NCBI GenBank assembly: GCA_947069175.1 | Contig: CAMTDV010000027.1 | Location: forward strand, 44,033,369-44,097,368 | Direction of reading: 5' to 3' | Source: Scalesia atractyloides | Lineage: Eukaryota; Streptophyta; Magnoliopsida; Asterales; Asteraceae | DNA length: 64,000 nt | Shown here: piece by piece, positions 11,597 through 22,390 of the stretch | How the letters are laid out: the number at the start of each line of letters is the position of its first letter | How positions within the stretch are numbered: position 1 is the first letter of the stretch | Notes under the pieces: generated by a model | Database searches by the model: none | The model's input: only the letters and a program-made list of their open reading frames with translations | Told to the model about the DNA's origin: nothing | Translations under genes and position numbers: made by a program

Positions 11597-13612
11597 TGAA
11601 ACGCCCTTCCTAGTTTTACGACTGAAAAGCTATAAAATTTCAAACTTTCAAAATAAATATCTTCAAAATTCCCATTTTACCCTTAAGATTAATATGACAA
11701 ATTCGGCTATCAAACATTTCATCTACATGAAACCAAACTAGTAACTATCGAGGTTAATACATCTTCTTACTAAAGAAATTGTTTTTTTTTTGAAGTAAAT
11801 TCATCATTTACACACCCAAACAAAATAGTTTGACCCGTTGGTTGCTATCACTTGCGGAAGCGTAAAAAGGGCAAATGTGCGTTCTTCCAAGCGAGGTGTA
11901 GCGTCAAGTGGGAGTTTTACCTAAACATCACAAGAATTCAGTTAACGTTTCATGTAATAATTTATAACAATTTTAGTGGTTAATCGATTATCACATTCTT
12001 TGACTTTTTATCAAAATCTTTCATTGACATAAAACGACATGAACTTATAAACTCATTTATATTAGTTCTACTCGAAATCGTCATATAACTTTCATATTCT
12101 TATTCGATTGATCGCTCAATGCGATGTAACACCAATTCATATCTTTGGGTTCTTATTCTTACTCGGTTGACCCGTTCAACATGTGTCAATGGAAAAGCCA
12201 TACTTTTACCTTCTTATTTCTTGTCTGGTTGACCCGTTCCGTATGAGTCAATGCGAAACCATACTTTTACTTTCTTATTTCTTATCCAATTGACCCGTTC
12301 AACACGAGTAAACTTGAAACCATACTTTTACTTTCTTATTTATTGTTCGTTTGACCCGTTCAACAAGAGTCAACGTGGAACCATACTTTTACTTTCTTAT
12401 TTCTTGTTCGGTTGACCCGTTCAACATGAGTCAACGCAAAAGCCATACTTTTACCTTCTTATTTCTTGTCTGGTTGACCCGTTCCATATGAGCCAATGCG
12501 AAACCAAACTTTTAGCAAATCTCTAGTCAAAACAAAAACAACTATAATCCTACGCAATGGTACTAGATAATTCATTACATCTAAACATAATATACAATGA
12601 AAATACATCATACAAGTAACGTACCTTGGTCTTGTGCTTTCAATCATTTCTCTGAGCTTGTTCCTTCTTCTTTTAATCCTGCACATGATTCATTCATACC
12701 TAGATTACTTGTTCGCTTTTACACAATCCACGTTAGTCTTGGCTCGCTTTTACAATCTAACCCATAACTAACTCAATTTCGGTCATAAATACAAGCTAGT
12801 AATTTTCAATTCATAATAAGCCACAATAATGATCTCTTAGGCATTTTGCCGAACACTTGGTATGCGTACAACACTTTAGGCATCATGTACTTGTGTTTCC
12901 ATGCATAATCTACCCAATCATATCAAGATTCAACAATTCAACTAAACTCACATAACCTTCATTCTATATCAAATTCATTTAACAATTTCTCTTGTACGTA
13001 CACATTCATACATCAACATTGCACTCAATGTTTGCATCTACATGATCATAACATTTCATCATGCTACTACTGCAAGTGGGTTATACTTCAATTTATCAAG
13101 ATAGTCAAATTCAAGTATATTTCTTCTTCTATATAAAGAATCTAACCAATATCCATGCCTAATTTCATAAAATTTCATGAATTCATTATAACCCACTGTA
13201 TGAATAATCACCAAATCATAACTTTCGACTTACCTTATGTTAAGAATTGTTAGATGATGATGATGATTTGATTTTCATGCATCAGTTTGATCTTCAATTC
13301 TTGTTTCAGTTCTTGAATTTTTTGAAGAAAGGGTTCTTCCCTTTCTTCTCTTAAGGCAAGGCGACGCGCACACACTGGAAGCGTGTGTCTGTGTGTGTGT
13401 TAATTTTATGTTTTATTAATTCACTTTCCTACTTATCCATGTTTGGTCCCTCTAGTTTGATGTTTATATTATTATAGCTAAACATGCCCCTTTAAGTTAA
13501 AACTTTACTTGTATTTTAACTAGGGTTATAATTCTTGTCAGCATTAATCAACATTTATACTTATACACACATGCACACATTTATATATATGTAAAATTTT
13601 TGGGGTGTTACA
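11597..13612 (-). mobile_element. Insertion L: 2.0-kb solo LTR in the env-like frame of element A
   Basis: The ends are TGAAACGCCC on the left and GGGGTGTTACA on the right; read on the - strand it begins TGTAACACCCC and ends CA, like Gypsy LTRs elsewhere in the window. A perfect 5-bp duplication TGAAG flanks it (11592-11596 and 13613-13617). Removing the insert and one TGAAG restores a continuous reading frame (...DESDE then EIPSPISL...), which proves insertion into the older frame. No coding motif, PBS or PPT lies inside, so a solo LTR left by LTR-LTR recombination is the simplest reading. The short open frames at 12459-12686 are not genes. Confidence 0.85.
12150..12515. repeat. 61-62 bp tandem repeat, six units, inside solo LTR L
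   Basis: The word TTGACCCGTTC recurs at 12167, 12229, 12290, 12351, 12412 and 12474, giving a period of 61-62 bases. Each unit also contains a version of GAGTCAACG and CCATACTTTTACTTTCTTATT. The first and last units are the most diverged. Such arrays are typical of LTR U3 or U5 regions and may hold regulatory sites; none is identifiable by eye. Confidence 0.9.
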
Positions 13613-14940
13613 TGAAGAGATTCCATCACCAATCTCTTTGTCATCACAACCTACTTTCACTCCACCCTCATTGTCTCCACATACAGAAACTTCACTTCCA
13701 CCCATGCATCTGTCATTATCATTTCTTCCAATGGGTGCCTTATACCCTTTGGAACTTTTTATAGTGAAAGGTGAGATAGAGTCTTTCCACAAGATAGAGG
13801 ATCCTAAACAAAGAAACTTTCCATCTCTTCTTGGGTATCGAAAGCCTAAAAACCTTGATGAGTATTTGATACTAAAGGCTAGACAACCTGAAACTGTTGC
13901 AAAGGAGCTATTAAAGGATAAGGATGACAGGGCTCTACAAAGATCCATGCAATTTCAATTGGGCAAAGTGAGAAACATTAAAGATTTTGCTAAGGATTTG
14001 TGTAATTCCATGTCTGAAAAGCCTACAAATGATGATCCTAATTTGAAACAAGACTACCTTGATCATATCATGAAGCACAAACCTTACAAAGCAACAAGAG
14101 CTTAATTCAAAGACTGGTCTGCAAATGAGCTTAAAGAAGAAATTGATAGAATACAAGCCATGCTCAAGGACCCTTTGATAAAGCCTACTCCACCTGTTTG
14201 GAAAAAGGCTAGACTTGAAAATCAAGACCATGCCTTGAAAATCAAAAGGATTAAGGTTGAGCTTGTTCCTGCTCAATATGGAACAACAAGGAAAATTGCT
14301 AGGTGGTCTGAGTCAAAAGTTATTGATGCCTATAGAATATTGGAAGAGCTTAGAAAGAAGGATCCCGCTGTTCTAAGAAAGCCAGACTACTCACCAACAA
14401 CCACTACCCCTCACTAGACCTGAATCTCCAAAAATCTTGCTTTAACCACTACCTTACCCAAAGTTGCTTTAACTCATGTAAAAAGGCAAAAGACAATGGT
14501 TGAAGAAGATGAGCAGAGGTTTAAAGAACAGTGAAAAGAGACTATCAAATGTCAACTCCTTTACCACACTGATGCTACAAGTGATAAGCTTATGGAAACA
14601 CTTTCAACACTTGTTAGCAGATCCATTTCACCAAACTCATCTCTAATAAATCTACTGCCAAGAAAACCATTTGACTCAAAAATTCTAAAATGGAAGTCAT
14701 CCATAGACACCCATGAATTGACTTTGATCATGTCAGATGGTAGAGCTCAAAAGATAAGAATGGAAGAGGCATATGGTCAAGATGCAGCTGACCTCCAAGA
14801 TCTGATGAATCTTGAGCTTGAAAAGGATGTAAATGACATGATTGCCCTGGACTTTGAACTTCAATTGAAAGGACAAATAAGGGAATTATTGATGAGGAAT
14901 AAAGATCAAAAATAAAGACAAGTTTTGGCATCATCAATTC

Positions 14941-14952
14941 TAGGGGGGAGAT
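14941..14952 (+). promoter_or_regulatory. Polypurine tract of element A
   Basis: TAGGGGGGAGAT directly precedes the 3' LTR. It is the plus-strand primer site in reverse transcription. The same tract appears, reverse-complemented, next to the B LTRs at 18020 and 20200. Confidence 0.85.
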
Positions 14953-15597
14953 TATTGGAAATTGAACCTTACAAAAAGAACAAATGATAGAAAGCCAAAA
15001 TATTCTACAACCTCTTATCCTTATAATAAATGAACATCTGCTGAAGCCAAGCTCTATTGAAGACAATGGTCAAAGGTCTTCCCTAGCAAAGCTCTAATGA
15101 AGACTCAAAAGTCTGCCAAGACAAAGCTCTGTTGAAGACTAAAGCTAAGGTCTACCTAGGCAAAGCTCTGCTAAAGCTAAGGTCTACCAAGGCAAAGCTC
15201 TACTGAAGCCCAACAGAATATGTCTCATCAGTGCTTACTATCAAACATTGTATCATTTAGTTTATAGTAGTGTTTAGCTTAGCAGATGTTGTAGTTTGTT
15301 TTTGTCTGTTACATGTCCCTTTCAATGTGACGTTAGCATAAGATGCTCATCGGTTTACTGTGTACTATAAATAGAACAGTGCGTGTACTGTACTATTCAT
15401 CACTTCACCTTGACATTTTGTGTGCGAGCTGAGGGGGAGTTTGGAATCATTCATGCATACGTAAATTCATAAATTTATAAAAGCATGTTTATGAAAGCAA
15501 TCTTTTTATTATTGTTTATTCAAAGTTTATTATTTCCGTTGCACTATTCATACATGTCTATCCACTTCCATTGATTTCATTTTAAAAATTCACAACA
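14953..15597 (+). repeat. Element A 3' LTR (about 645 bp)
   Basis: Starts TATTGGAAATTGAACC after the polypurine tract and ends near AAATTCACAACA. Its first third aligns with the LTRs of element B (shared AATGATAGAAAGCCAAAATAT and CAAAGCTCTGCTGAAG words); the last third has diverged in sequence. It begins TA where the B 3' LTR copies begin TG. A TATA-like CTATAAATAG is at about 15365-15374. The 3' boundary is inferred from the CA end only, because the 5' LTR is outside the window. Confidence 0.75.
15040..15215. repeat. Degenerate tandem repeat of about 40 bp in the A/B family LTR
   Basis: Units of roughly 35-40 bases built on GGCAAAGCTCTGCTGAAG followed by CTAAAGGTCT. Four to five copies occur here, and similar runs are found reverse-complemented in the B LTRs (about 17715-17935, 19930-20110 and 29710-29935). 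Because it is shared by two diverged LTR subfamilies it is an old U3 feature; it lies upstream of the TATA-like box. Confidence 0.75.
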
Positions 15598-16409
15598 TTA
15601 TCAAATTCATATCATAGCAAAATTGCTATACGAAGAGAGTATGTGGTACAATACTTCAGGGTGATTAATGATATCAAGTCAATGTCATGGTGAGATGTAA
15701 AGGAGTTATGCAGAATTAAACTGATTAACTATGATCTGAATCAGTATAATCAACATGTTCTGAGGTTTATAAAGCGTTAAGCTAGAACTGGGTTCAAATA
15801 TCAGAAGCCGCAAGAGAATAAACGCATAGTATCTAAGCCTGAAATCAATCTAGAAACAAGAAAGTATGCTATCACATTGAAGTACCGACGACCTAATGTG
15901 TTGAAGGAAAAACCTTTTCACGAAATGAAATATTTCAGGCGGTAGTATTACGACGAAAAAACATGGGACGCGGTGATAGTTCTGTGTGAGAACAAGAAAG
16001 ACTGGAGGACGATCAGAGTGTATGATCCTATGTTGTTGGTGAATTTATCATAGAAGGATATAAATATGCTATACTTTAAAAAGATCTTCTTTACGTACAA
16101 GCTATGCAATTTCAGAGGGTAATCAAGATTTGCTTTGCATATGAAATACTATCCGACAAAATCTGGCTGAGTAACTGGAGGGAACTTGAAAAGAAAGAAG
16201 AAAAGAAAGAAAGAAATCTAAAAGAATTACTAAGCGTTCAAAGAAAGCATCTATTATGAGATTTCAGTTCAGGAAACAGCCACTCAAGATCAAAGATCTA
16301 GAAAGAGTTTTGAAGAGAATAGGAAAGAATATAATGATCGAGTATTCGGAATGAAGGACTAAAGAGATTTTGAGGACAAAGACAAGACCACGACATCATC
16401 TAAGGGGAG
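15598..16409 (+). pseudogene. Element C: tail of another Sirevirus env-like frame
   Basis: Broken coding sequence, with stops at about 15690 and 16050. Readable pieces include YRRPNVLKEKPFHE, WYYDEKTWDAVIVL and IRVYDPMLLVNLS, followed by a Lys/Glu-rich end. The layout (aromatic strand-rich module, charged helices, polypurine tract, LTR) parallels the tail of element A's env-like frame, so I infer the end of a third, diverged Sirevirus. The first 330 bases (15598-15930) lie outside the tandem array described below and read YNQHVLRFIK-like coding sequence on the + strand. No known enzyme motif is visible. Confidence 0.5.
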
Positions 16410-17286
16410 TTTGTTAGAGCACAATGTCTGACGCCTATGTCTTAGTCAATGTTTTTGATTAAGTTTAAAGTGAAGTTTGAATTGTAATTGACTCGTACGT
16501 GTGTACGAGTCCTAAGCACGTATGAGAACCAACGTAGGAGTCATGCGCTTAGGCTAGTTTGTCTATATATAGGGTGTATTGTGCACATGAGCTCATAACT
16601 TGAACCTTTGGAGATTTTGCAGAGCTTATGAAATATCATTGTAAACAAAATGTTATGCTACCAAAATTTCTAATGATAGGATTATTATGGATATCAAGTG
16701 TTCACAAGCTACCAGATTGGATTTCGCACTCTATTGGTTTGTAGATATCAAATGTGTATTTCAAGTCATATTTAAATAAAATAAAAGAAAACCATGTGAT
16801 CATAATTTTACATAACTGTAGGAAATTTGAGTATTATGCTTTTTCATAAATAGGTTTCACAAGTTTTAGTAATGTCCCGATAACCAAAAATTGCCACTCT
16901 TCACAACCGAGAACTGAACCTGGTTAAGTATAAGAGTGGGTTGGTTTAGATGAGTGCCACGAGTCAGTCATACCGGTTAAATCGTGAGATGCACGCTTTG
17001 GCATTTACTTTGTTAATGTGACCGTAGAGTTGTCTCGTTAGTTGAAAGTTGTCTTATTTAACATAAAAATCGGTTATTGATAAATTCATGAAACCTGTGT
17101 ACGCAATGCTAAACAATGAAGTCATGTAGAGAGAAGTGTTAGGATCCGTTTAGACAGATGTTTGTATAAGATAAAGCTAGTCCAGTAGAGATTTTGGCAT
17201 CATAATGAGCAGATTAACATGATTGTAGAAGCTTCCATTAATACTGAAAGAGCATATATCATTTTACAAGCTGGGAAGAAATCTGA
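16398..17286 (+). repeat. Element C polypurine tract, 3' LTR start and unresolved downstream flank
   Basis: AAGGGGAGTT immediately precedes TGTTAGAGCACAATG, a polypurine tract then an LTR start at 16410. TATATATAGGGTG at about 16564-16576 is a clear TATA box, roughly 155 bases into the LTR. The LTR end cannot be fixed: no second copy outside the array is present, and B is inserted at 17292. The stretch 16750-17286 shows no coding capacity. The same sequence recurs at about 18598-19485, and partly at 20785-21092, as part of the tandem array. Confidence 0.55.
16490..16511. repeat. Perfect inverted repeat in the element C LTR
   Basis: GACTCGTAC, four bases, GTACGAGTC: nine-base arms upstream of the TATA box at 16564. 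In the other units (about 18690 and 20870) the arms carry mismatches. It may be a protein-binding palindrome of U3. Confidence 0.6.
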
Positions 17287-17291
17287 GGTCT

Positions 17292-18019
17292 TGTTAGGAT
17301 CTGAGTTTTATAACTGTTTGTGAAAGTTCTAAAAGTGATAAATGAAAGAAGATAATCAGATAAACTTGCAGCGGAATGGAAGATCTTTAATTCATAACAG
17401 TTGAGAGATTGTTTTCATTGTCATGCTTTTCGTAATTATGATTATTTGCATATGACTCACAATCTCCCTCACAGCCTAAGATCACAGATTTGTTCATACA
17501 GAATGTAAGAAAGATAGATTCGATTGATATTTGATGAAAGTGATCAAATAGAACAATACAGAAACTGTTCTATTTTACTACAATCCTAACCACTGAGCAT
17601 CTTATTAAGATGTCAGCATGAAAGTGACACTTAACAAAAATGACAAACTAATAACATATGCTAAGCTAACCACTACTATACACTAAACATTACAAGGACT
17701 GACGGAAACCACTAATGATGCATCCTTTGTTGATCTTCAGCATAGCTTTGCCTTGACACACCTTTAGCTTTGATCTTCAGTAGAGCTTTGCCTTGGCAGA
17801 CCTTTAGCTTTGATCTTCAGCACAGCTTATCTTGGCAGACCTTTTAGCTTAAGTCTTCAACAGAACTTGTCTTCAACAGAGTATAGCTACGGCAGACCAT
17901 AAACATTTAGTCTTCGGCAGAGCTTGACGTGGCAGATGTTATATTATCATTTGGATAAGAGGTTTATAGTATATTTTGGCTTTCTATCATCTGTTCTTTT
18001 TTAGGGTTGAATCCCAACA
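17292..18019 (-). repeat. Duplicate LTR of element B within the tandem array (unit 1)
   Basis: On the - strand it starts TGTTGGGATTCAACCC just after polypurine tract CTAGGGGAGAT (18020-18030) and ends CCTAACA. The base before it on the + strand completes GGTCT (17287-17291), the target duplication of element B, which also follows the far LTR at 30024-30028. It is almost the same as the LTR at 19491-20199. Because the array duplicated flank plus LTR together, either of the two may be the original 3' LTR end. Confidence 0.85.
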
Positions 18020-19490
18020 ATCTCCCCTAGAACAGATGATGCCAAAACTAAACTTTATTTCTAATCTTTATTTCTCATCAATGATTCCCTTATTTGTCCT
18101 TTGAATTGAAGTTCAATATATTTCAGGTGGTGGTATTACGACGAAAAAACATGGGAGGCGGTGATAGTTCTGTGTAAGAATGAGAAAGACTGGAGGACGA
18201 TCAGAGTGTATGATTCTATGTTGTTGGTGAATTTATCATAGAAGGATATAAAGATGCCTTTTTTAACAAGATCTTCTTTGCACGCTTTGACAAAGTACAA
18301 GCTATGCAATTTCGAAGGGTAATCAAAATTTGCTTCGCATATGAAATACTTTCTGACAAAATGTGGCAGAGTAACTCGAGGGAACTTGAAGAGAAAGAAG
18401 AAAAGATAGAAAGAAGTCTGAAAGAATTACTGAGCGTTCAAAGAAAGCATCTATTATGAGATTTCATTTTAGGAAACAACCACTCAAGATTAAAGACCTA
18501 GAAAGAGTTTTGAAGAGCATAGGAAAGAGTATAATGATCGAGTATTCGGAATGAAGGACTAAAGAGATTTTGAGGACAAAGACAAGACTGCGGCATCATC
18601 TAAGGGGAGTCTGTTAGAGCATAATGTCTGATGCCTATGTCTTAGTCAATGTTTTTGATTAAGTTTAAAGTTATGTTTGAATTGTCATTGACTCGTACGT
18701 GCATATGAGTCATACGCACGTGAGAGAACGAACGTAGGAGTCATGCGCTTAGGCTAGTTTGTCTATATATAGGGTGTGTTGTGCGCATGAGCTCATAACT
18801 TGAAACTTTGAAGATTTTGGAGATCTTATGAAATATCATTGTAAACAAAATGTTATGCTGCCAAAATTCTAGTGAAAGGATGATTATGGATATCAAGTGT
18901 TCACAAGCTATCAGATTGGATTTCGCACTCTATTGGTTTATAGATATCAAATGTGTATTTCAAGTCATATTTACATAAAATAAAAGAAAACCATGTGATC
19001 ATAATCTTACATAACTATAGGAAATTTGAGTATTATGTTTTTTCATAAATGGGTTTCACAAGTTTTAGTAATGTCCCGATAACCAAAAATTGCCACTCTT
19101 CACAACCGAGAACTGAACCTGGTTAAGTATAAGAGTGGGTTGGTTTAGATGAGTGCCACGAGTCAGTCATACCGGTTAAATCGTGAGATGTACGCTCTGG
19201 CATTTACTTTGTTAATGTGACCGTAGAGTTGTCTCGTTAGTTGAAAGTTGTCTTATTTAACATAAAAATCGGTTATCGATAAATTCATGAAACTTGTGTA
19301 CGCGATGCTAAACAATGAAGTCATGTAGAGAGAAGTGTTAGGATCTGCTTAGACAGATGTTTGGATAAGATAAAGCTACTCTAGTAGAGATTTTGGCATC
19401 ATAATGAGTAGATTAGCATGATTGTAGAAGCTTCCATTAATAATGAAAGAGCATATATCATTTTACAAGCTGGAGAGAAATCTGAGGTCT

Positions 19491-20199
19491 TGTTAGGATC
19501 TGAATTTTATAACTGTTTGTGAAAGTTCTAAAAGTGATAAATGAAAGAAGATAATCAGATGAACTTGCAGAGGAATGGAAGATCTTTAATTCACAACAGT
19601 TGAGAGATTGTTTTCACTGTCATGCTTTTCAGAATTATGATTACTAGCATATGACTCACAATCTCCCCCTCAGCCTAAGATCACAAATTTGTTCGTACAG
19701 AATGTAAGAAAGATTGATTCGATTGATATTTGATGAAAGTGATCAAATAGAACTCTACAAAAACTGTTCTATTTATACTACAATCCTAACCACTGTGCAT
19801 CTTATTAAGATGTGAGCATGAAAGTGACAATTAACAAAAATGACAAACTTATAACATATGCTAAGCTAACCACTACTATACACTAAACATTACAAGGACT
19901 GACAGAAACCACTAATGATGCATCCTCTGTTGATCTTCAGCAGAGCTTTGCCTTGACAAACCTTTAGCTTTGATCTTCAGCAAAGCTTTGCCTTGGCAGA
20001 CCTTTAGCTTTGATCTTCAGCAGAGCTTATCTTGGCAGACCTTTTAGCTTAAGTCTTCAACAGAGTATAACTATGGCAGACCTTAAACATTTAGTCTTCA
20101 GCAGAGACTTGGCATATGTTACATTATCATTTGGATAAGAGGTTTGTAGTATATTTTGGCTTTCTATCATCTGTTCTTTTTTAGGGTTCAATCCCAACA
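19491..20199 (-). repeat. 3' LTR of element B (unit 2 of the array)
   Basis: On the - strand it starts TGTTGGGATTGAACCC after a strong polypurine tract (CTGGGGGAGAT, 20200-20210) and ends CCTAACA, with GGTCT at 19486-19490. At about 709 bp it is slightly shorter than the 5' LTR (738 bp). It carries the GCTCTGCTGAAGATC repeat block. It aligns along its length with the LTR at 29286-30023. Confidence 0.85.
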
Positions 20200-20298
20200 A
20201 TCTCCCCCAGAACAGATGATGCCAAAACTAAACTTTATTTCTAATCTTTATTTCTTATCAATGACTCCCGTATTTGTCCTTTGAATTGAAGTTCAAAA
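20200..20298 (-). pseudogene. Element B polypurine tract and last part of the env-like frame
   Basis: On the - strand the last codons of the env-like frame (LNFNSKDKYGSH-like, cognate to FELQLKGQIRELL in A) run into a stop, then GTTTTGGCATCATCTGTTCTGGGGGAGAT, the polypurine tract at 20200-20210. The same piece is duplicated at 18020-18118. It matches element A at 14845-14952, which anchors orientation. Upstream codons are missing because the tandem array replaces them. Confidence 0.75.
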
Positions 20299-21092
20299 TA
20301 TTTCAGGTGATAGTATTACGACGAGAAAACATGGGAGGCGGTGATAGTTCTGTGTGAGAATGAGAAAGACTGGAGGATGATCAAAGTGTATGATCCTATG
20401 TTGTTGGTGAATTTATCATCGAAGGATATAAAGATGCCATTTTTAACAAGATCTTCTTTACACGCTTTGACAAAGTACAAGCTATGCAATTTCAGATGGT
20501 AATCAAGATTTGCTTCGCATATGAAATTCTTTCCGACAAAATGTGGCTAAGTAACTGGAGGGAACTTAAAGAGAAAGAAGAAAAGAAAGAAAGAACTCTG
20601 AAAGAATTACTGAGCGTTCAAAGAAAGCATCTATTATGAGATTTCAGTTCAGGAAACAGCCACTCAAGATCAAAGACCTAGAAAGAGTTTTGAAGATCAT
20701 AGGAAAGAGTATAATGATCGAGTATTCGGAATGAAGGACTAACGAGATTTTGAGGACAAAGACAAGACTGCGGCATCATCTAAAGGGAGTCTGTTAGAGC
20801 ATAATGTCTGATGCCTATGTCTTAGTCGATGTTTTTGATTAAGTTTAAAGTTAAGTTTGAATTGTGATTGAGTCGTACGTGCGTACGAGTCATATGCACG
20901 TATGAGAACCAACGTAGGAGTCATGCACTTAGGCTAGTTTGTCTATGTATAGGGTGTGTTGTGCGCATGAGCTCATAACTTGAACCTTTGGGGATTTTGG
21001 AGAGCTTAGTAAATATCATTGTAAATAAAATGTTATGCTGCCAAAATTTCTAATGAAAGGATGATTATGGATATCAAGTGTTCACAAGCTAT

Positions 21093-22272
21093 TAGAGAAG
21101 GGTATGAAAGTGGGTAGTATTGGAGAAGTGGGTAAGGGAGTAGAAAGAGTGACAACCCTGGGAGAGGGGCTAGAGAACAGATGTTCAATTGAAACATCTG
21201 CCTCACATTGTGGTATCCATGTGTGTACAAGTTGTTCCTTTTGTAAGGAAACAACAAGAGCTTGAGATGGTGGAGATCTTTTAACCAACTGTTGTGTGGA
21301 AGTAGCAACAGTGATTGTTAGTGAATTTTGTGCTGTCGTCGGTAAGACATCTAGGATCTCATCTTCTAGAGATACCGTTTTGGGGTGTTTGGAGGGCTTG
21401 GTGGGTTTCTTTTTGGGGATGGCTAGTGTTGGTTGCACAGCACTGGTTGTAGTGTTGTGGTCACAAGGAGTAGTGGGCTCAGCAACCGATGATGGAGCAG
21501 TGGTTGTTAAAGATGTCAAAATTTGCTCAGTCACCGTTGCTTTGGTTTTCAACGCCCGACGTTATTGTGTTGAGAGTCTAGTAAAAGTTTCATGTTTAAG
21601 GCTACCAACTTCACAGATGGCACCTTGTTGAAAATCAGAAGCAGAAACTTTTTTTTGTAAAAAAAACTCAACAACCTAGGATGTATCAAAAAAGTTTTTC
21701 CCTTTTTAAGATTATTAAAGTTTGCAATTAAATCTGATAACAATATCTGAGAAAAGTAAAATTAATTTGGGTTACAATAGCATAACCCTGGTATTGAATC
21801 TTTAAAGGTATTTCGTTGAAAGCAGTGGTTTTAGCTGACAAACAGAATAAAAGGGGTGTGGAAAAAGAATTTCATGTCAGCAGCAAATTCAGGTTTGAAA
21901 ATAGTAATTCCAGATAACTGACCTTCATATCTGCGCTCTATGAATTCTGCATGTAAATCATTCTTTGAGAAAGATGTGGGGGCGTCAAGGTCATTAAGAT
22001 CAAAAGTGGTGGAGATAGTGGAAGGAGAGATTTGGACAAGTGACTGTCCAATCTTTGATGTGATGGCAATGGGCTTTTTGTTTTAAACTTGAAGTTCAGC
22101 GTTTGCCCAAAATTGGGGGAGGGTTTTGATGTAGATAGGGGCTTTGGCAAGTAACACATCTTTGTATGATGCTGTTTGTAGAAACATCGATCATAAAGTG
22201 AAATGCGGTATTATTGTTGGTTTTTTCAAAAATTGGAAGGTAGTTATGGGGAGTTTTAATTATGAGTTTCAT
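21093..22272 (-). pseudogene. Element B env-like frame, N-terminal and middle part (broken)
   Basis: The ATG at 22272-22270 opens a protein whose first residues include TPHNYLPIFEKT, cognate to NPHNYLPILEKT in element A, but a frameshift follows within 30 codons. Domain pieces are then read in changing frames: FIERRYEGQ, a DMKFFFHT block, a Lys/Phe-rich stretch with FLIHPRLLSFF, then a Pro/Thr/Ser-rich region (21552-21093) with RSPPSQ and SSPSPRV. It stops abruptly at 21093, where the partial array unit begins. The region between this point and the tail at 20298 has been lost. Function unknown; no membrane segment or signal peptide is evident. Confidence 0.7.
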
Positions 22273-22390
22273 GGTGTAGAAGTGAGTGATTAGGGTTTTT
22301 AGAGGAAGAAGAGTAATGGAGAAATTTATAAAAGATTTTTGTGTTTGAAATTGGAACGGCAGGTGGAAACTCTGTTTGGATGAAACAGGG

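Larger units (their letters stand above)
9217..14915 (+). pseudogene. Element A env-like second frame of a Sirevirus (broken, inverted in part, interrupted)
   Basis: Extra frame downstream of pol. The N-terminal part (9217-9564, about 115 codons) reads a compact domain with NPHNYLPILEK near its start and ISTTFGLSEL toward its end. Then come decayed stretches (an apparent deletion of about 80 bases near 9635 compared with B), a Pro/Ser/Thr-rich middle (9900-11596) partly inverted at about 10080-10860, the LTR insertion L, and a lysine/glutamate-rich C-terminal part (13618-14915) ending KGQIRELLMRN. Joining 11596 to 13618 keeps one frame. I see no signal peptide or membrane segment, so env-like reflects gene position only. 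It lies 26 bases before the polypurine tract. The function of this family is unknown. Confidence 0.7.
1..15597 (+). mobile_element. Element A: Sirevirus-type Ty1/Copia retrotransposon, 5' end outside window
   Basis: Domains read in Copia order on the + strand: gag with degenerate zinc knuckles, protease (WYVDSGG), gag-pre-integrase, integrase, RT (YVDD), RNase H, then an extra env-like frame, a polypurine tract and a 3' LTR. Integrase before RT marks Copia; a second frame downstream of pol is the hallmark of Sireviruses. It carries two LTR-like insertions (2876-6956 and 11597-13612), a frameshift in RT and an inverted segment in the env-like frame, so it is not autonomous. The 5' LTR, PBS and gag start lie beyond position 1. 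Element B on the opposite strand is a diverged member of the same lineage and gave the alignment used to interpret A. Confidence 0.9.
15931..21092. repeat. 2.18-kb tandem array (two full units and one partial) spanning element C, a B LTR and B's env-like tail
   Basis: The word TATTTCAGG followed by GGTAGTATTACGACG-like sequence recurs at 15931, 18119 and 20299, so units are 2188 and 2180 bp. Each full unit contains the C tail, the C polypurine tract and LTR start, a flank, one B LTR (17292-18019 or 19491-20199), a B polypurine tract and the last 90 or so bases of B's env-like frame. The third unit ends after 794 bases inside the C LTR (TTCACAAGCTAT, 21081-21092) and joins B's env-like frame directly. 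Units differ by a few percent by eye. The array must postdate insertion of B into C. Confidence 0.9.

Noticed and set aside
12160..12520. Regular repeats with a period of 61-62, considered as a CRISPR array
   Set aside because: Whole units repeat without unique spacers; the context is a plant LTR.
17020..17040. GAGTTGTCTCG near 17027 is the reverse complement of a word in insertion K (about 3446); possible shared LTR family
   Set aside because: The shared part is too short and the neighbouring sequence does not align clearly by eye, so no family link is claimed.
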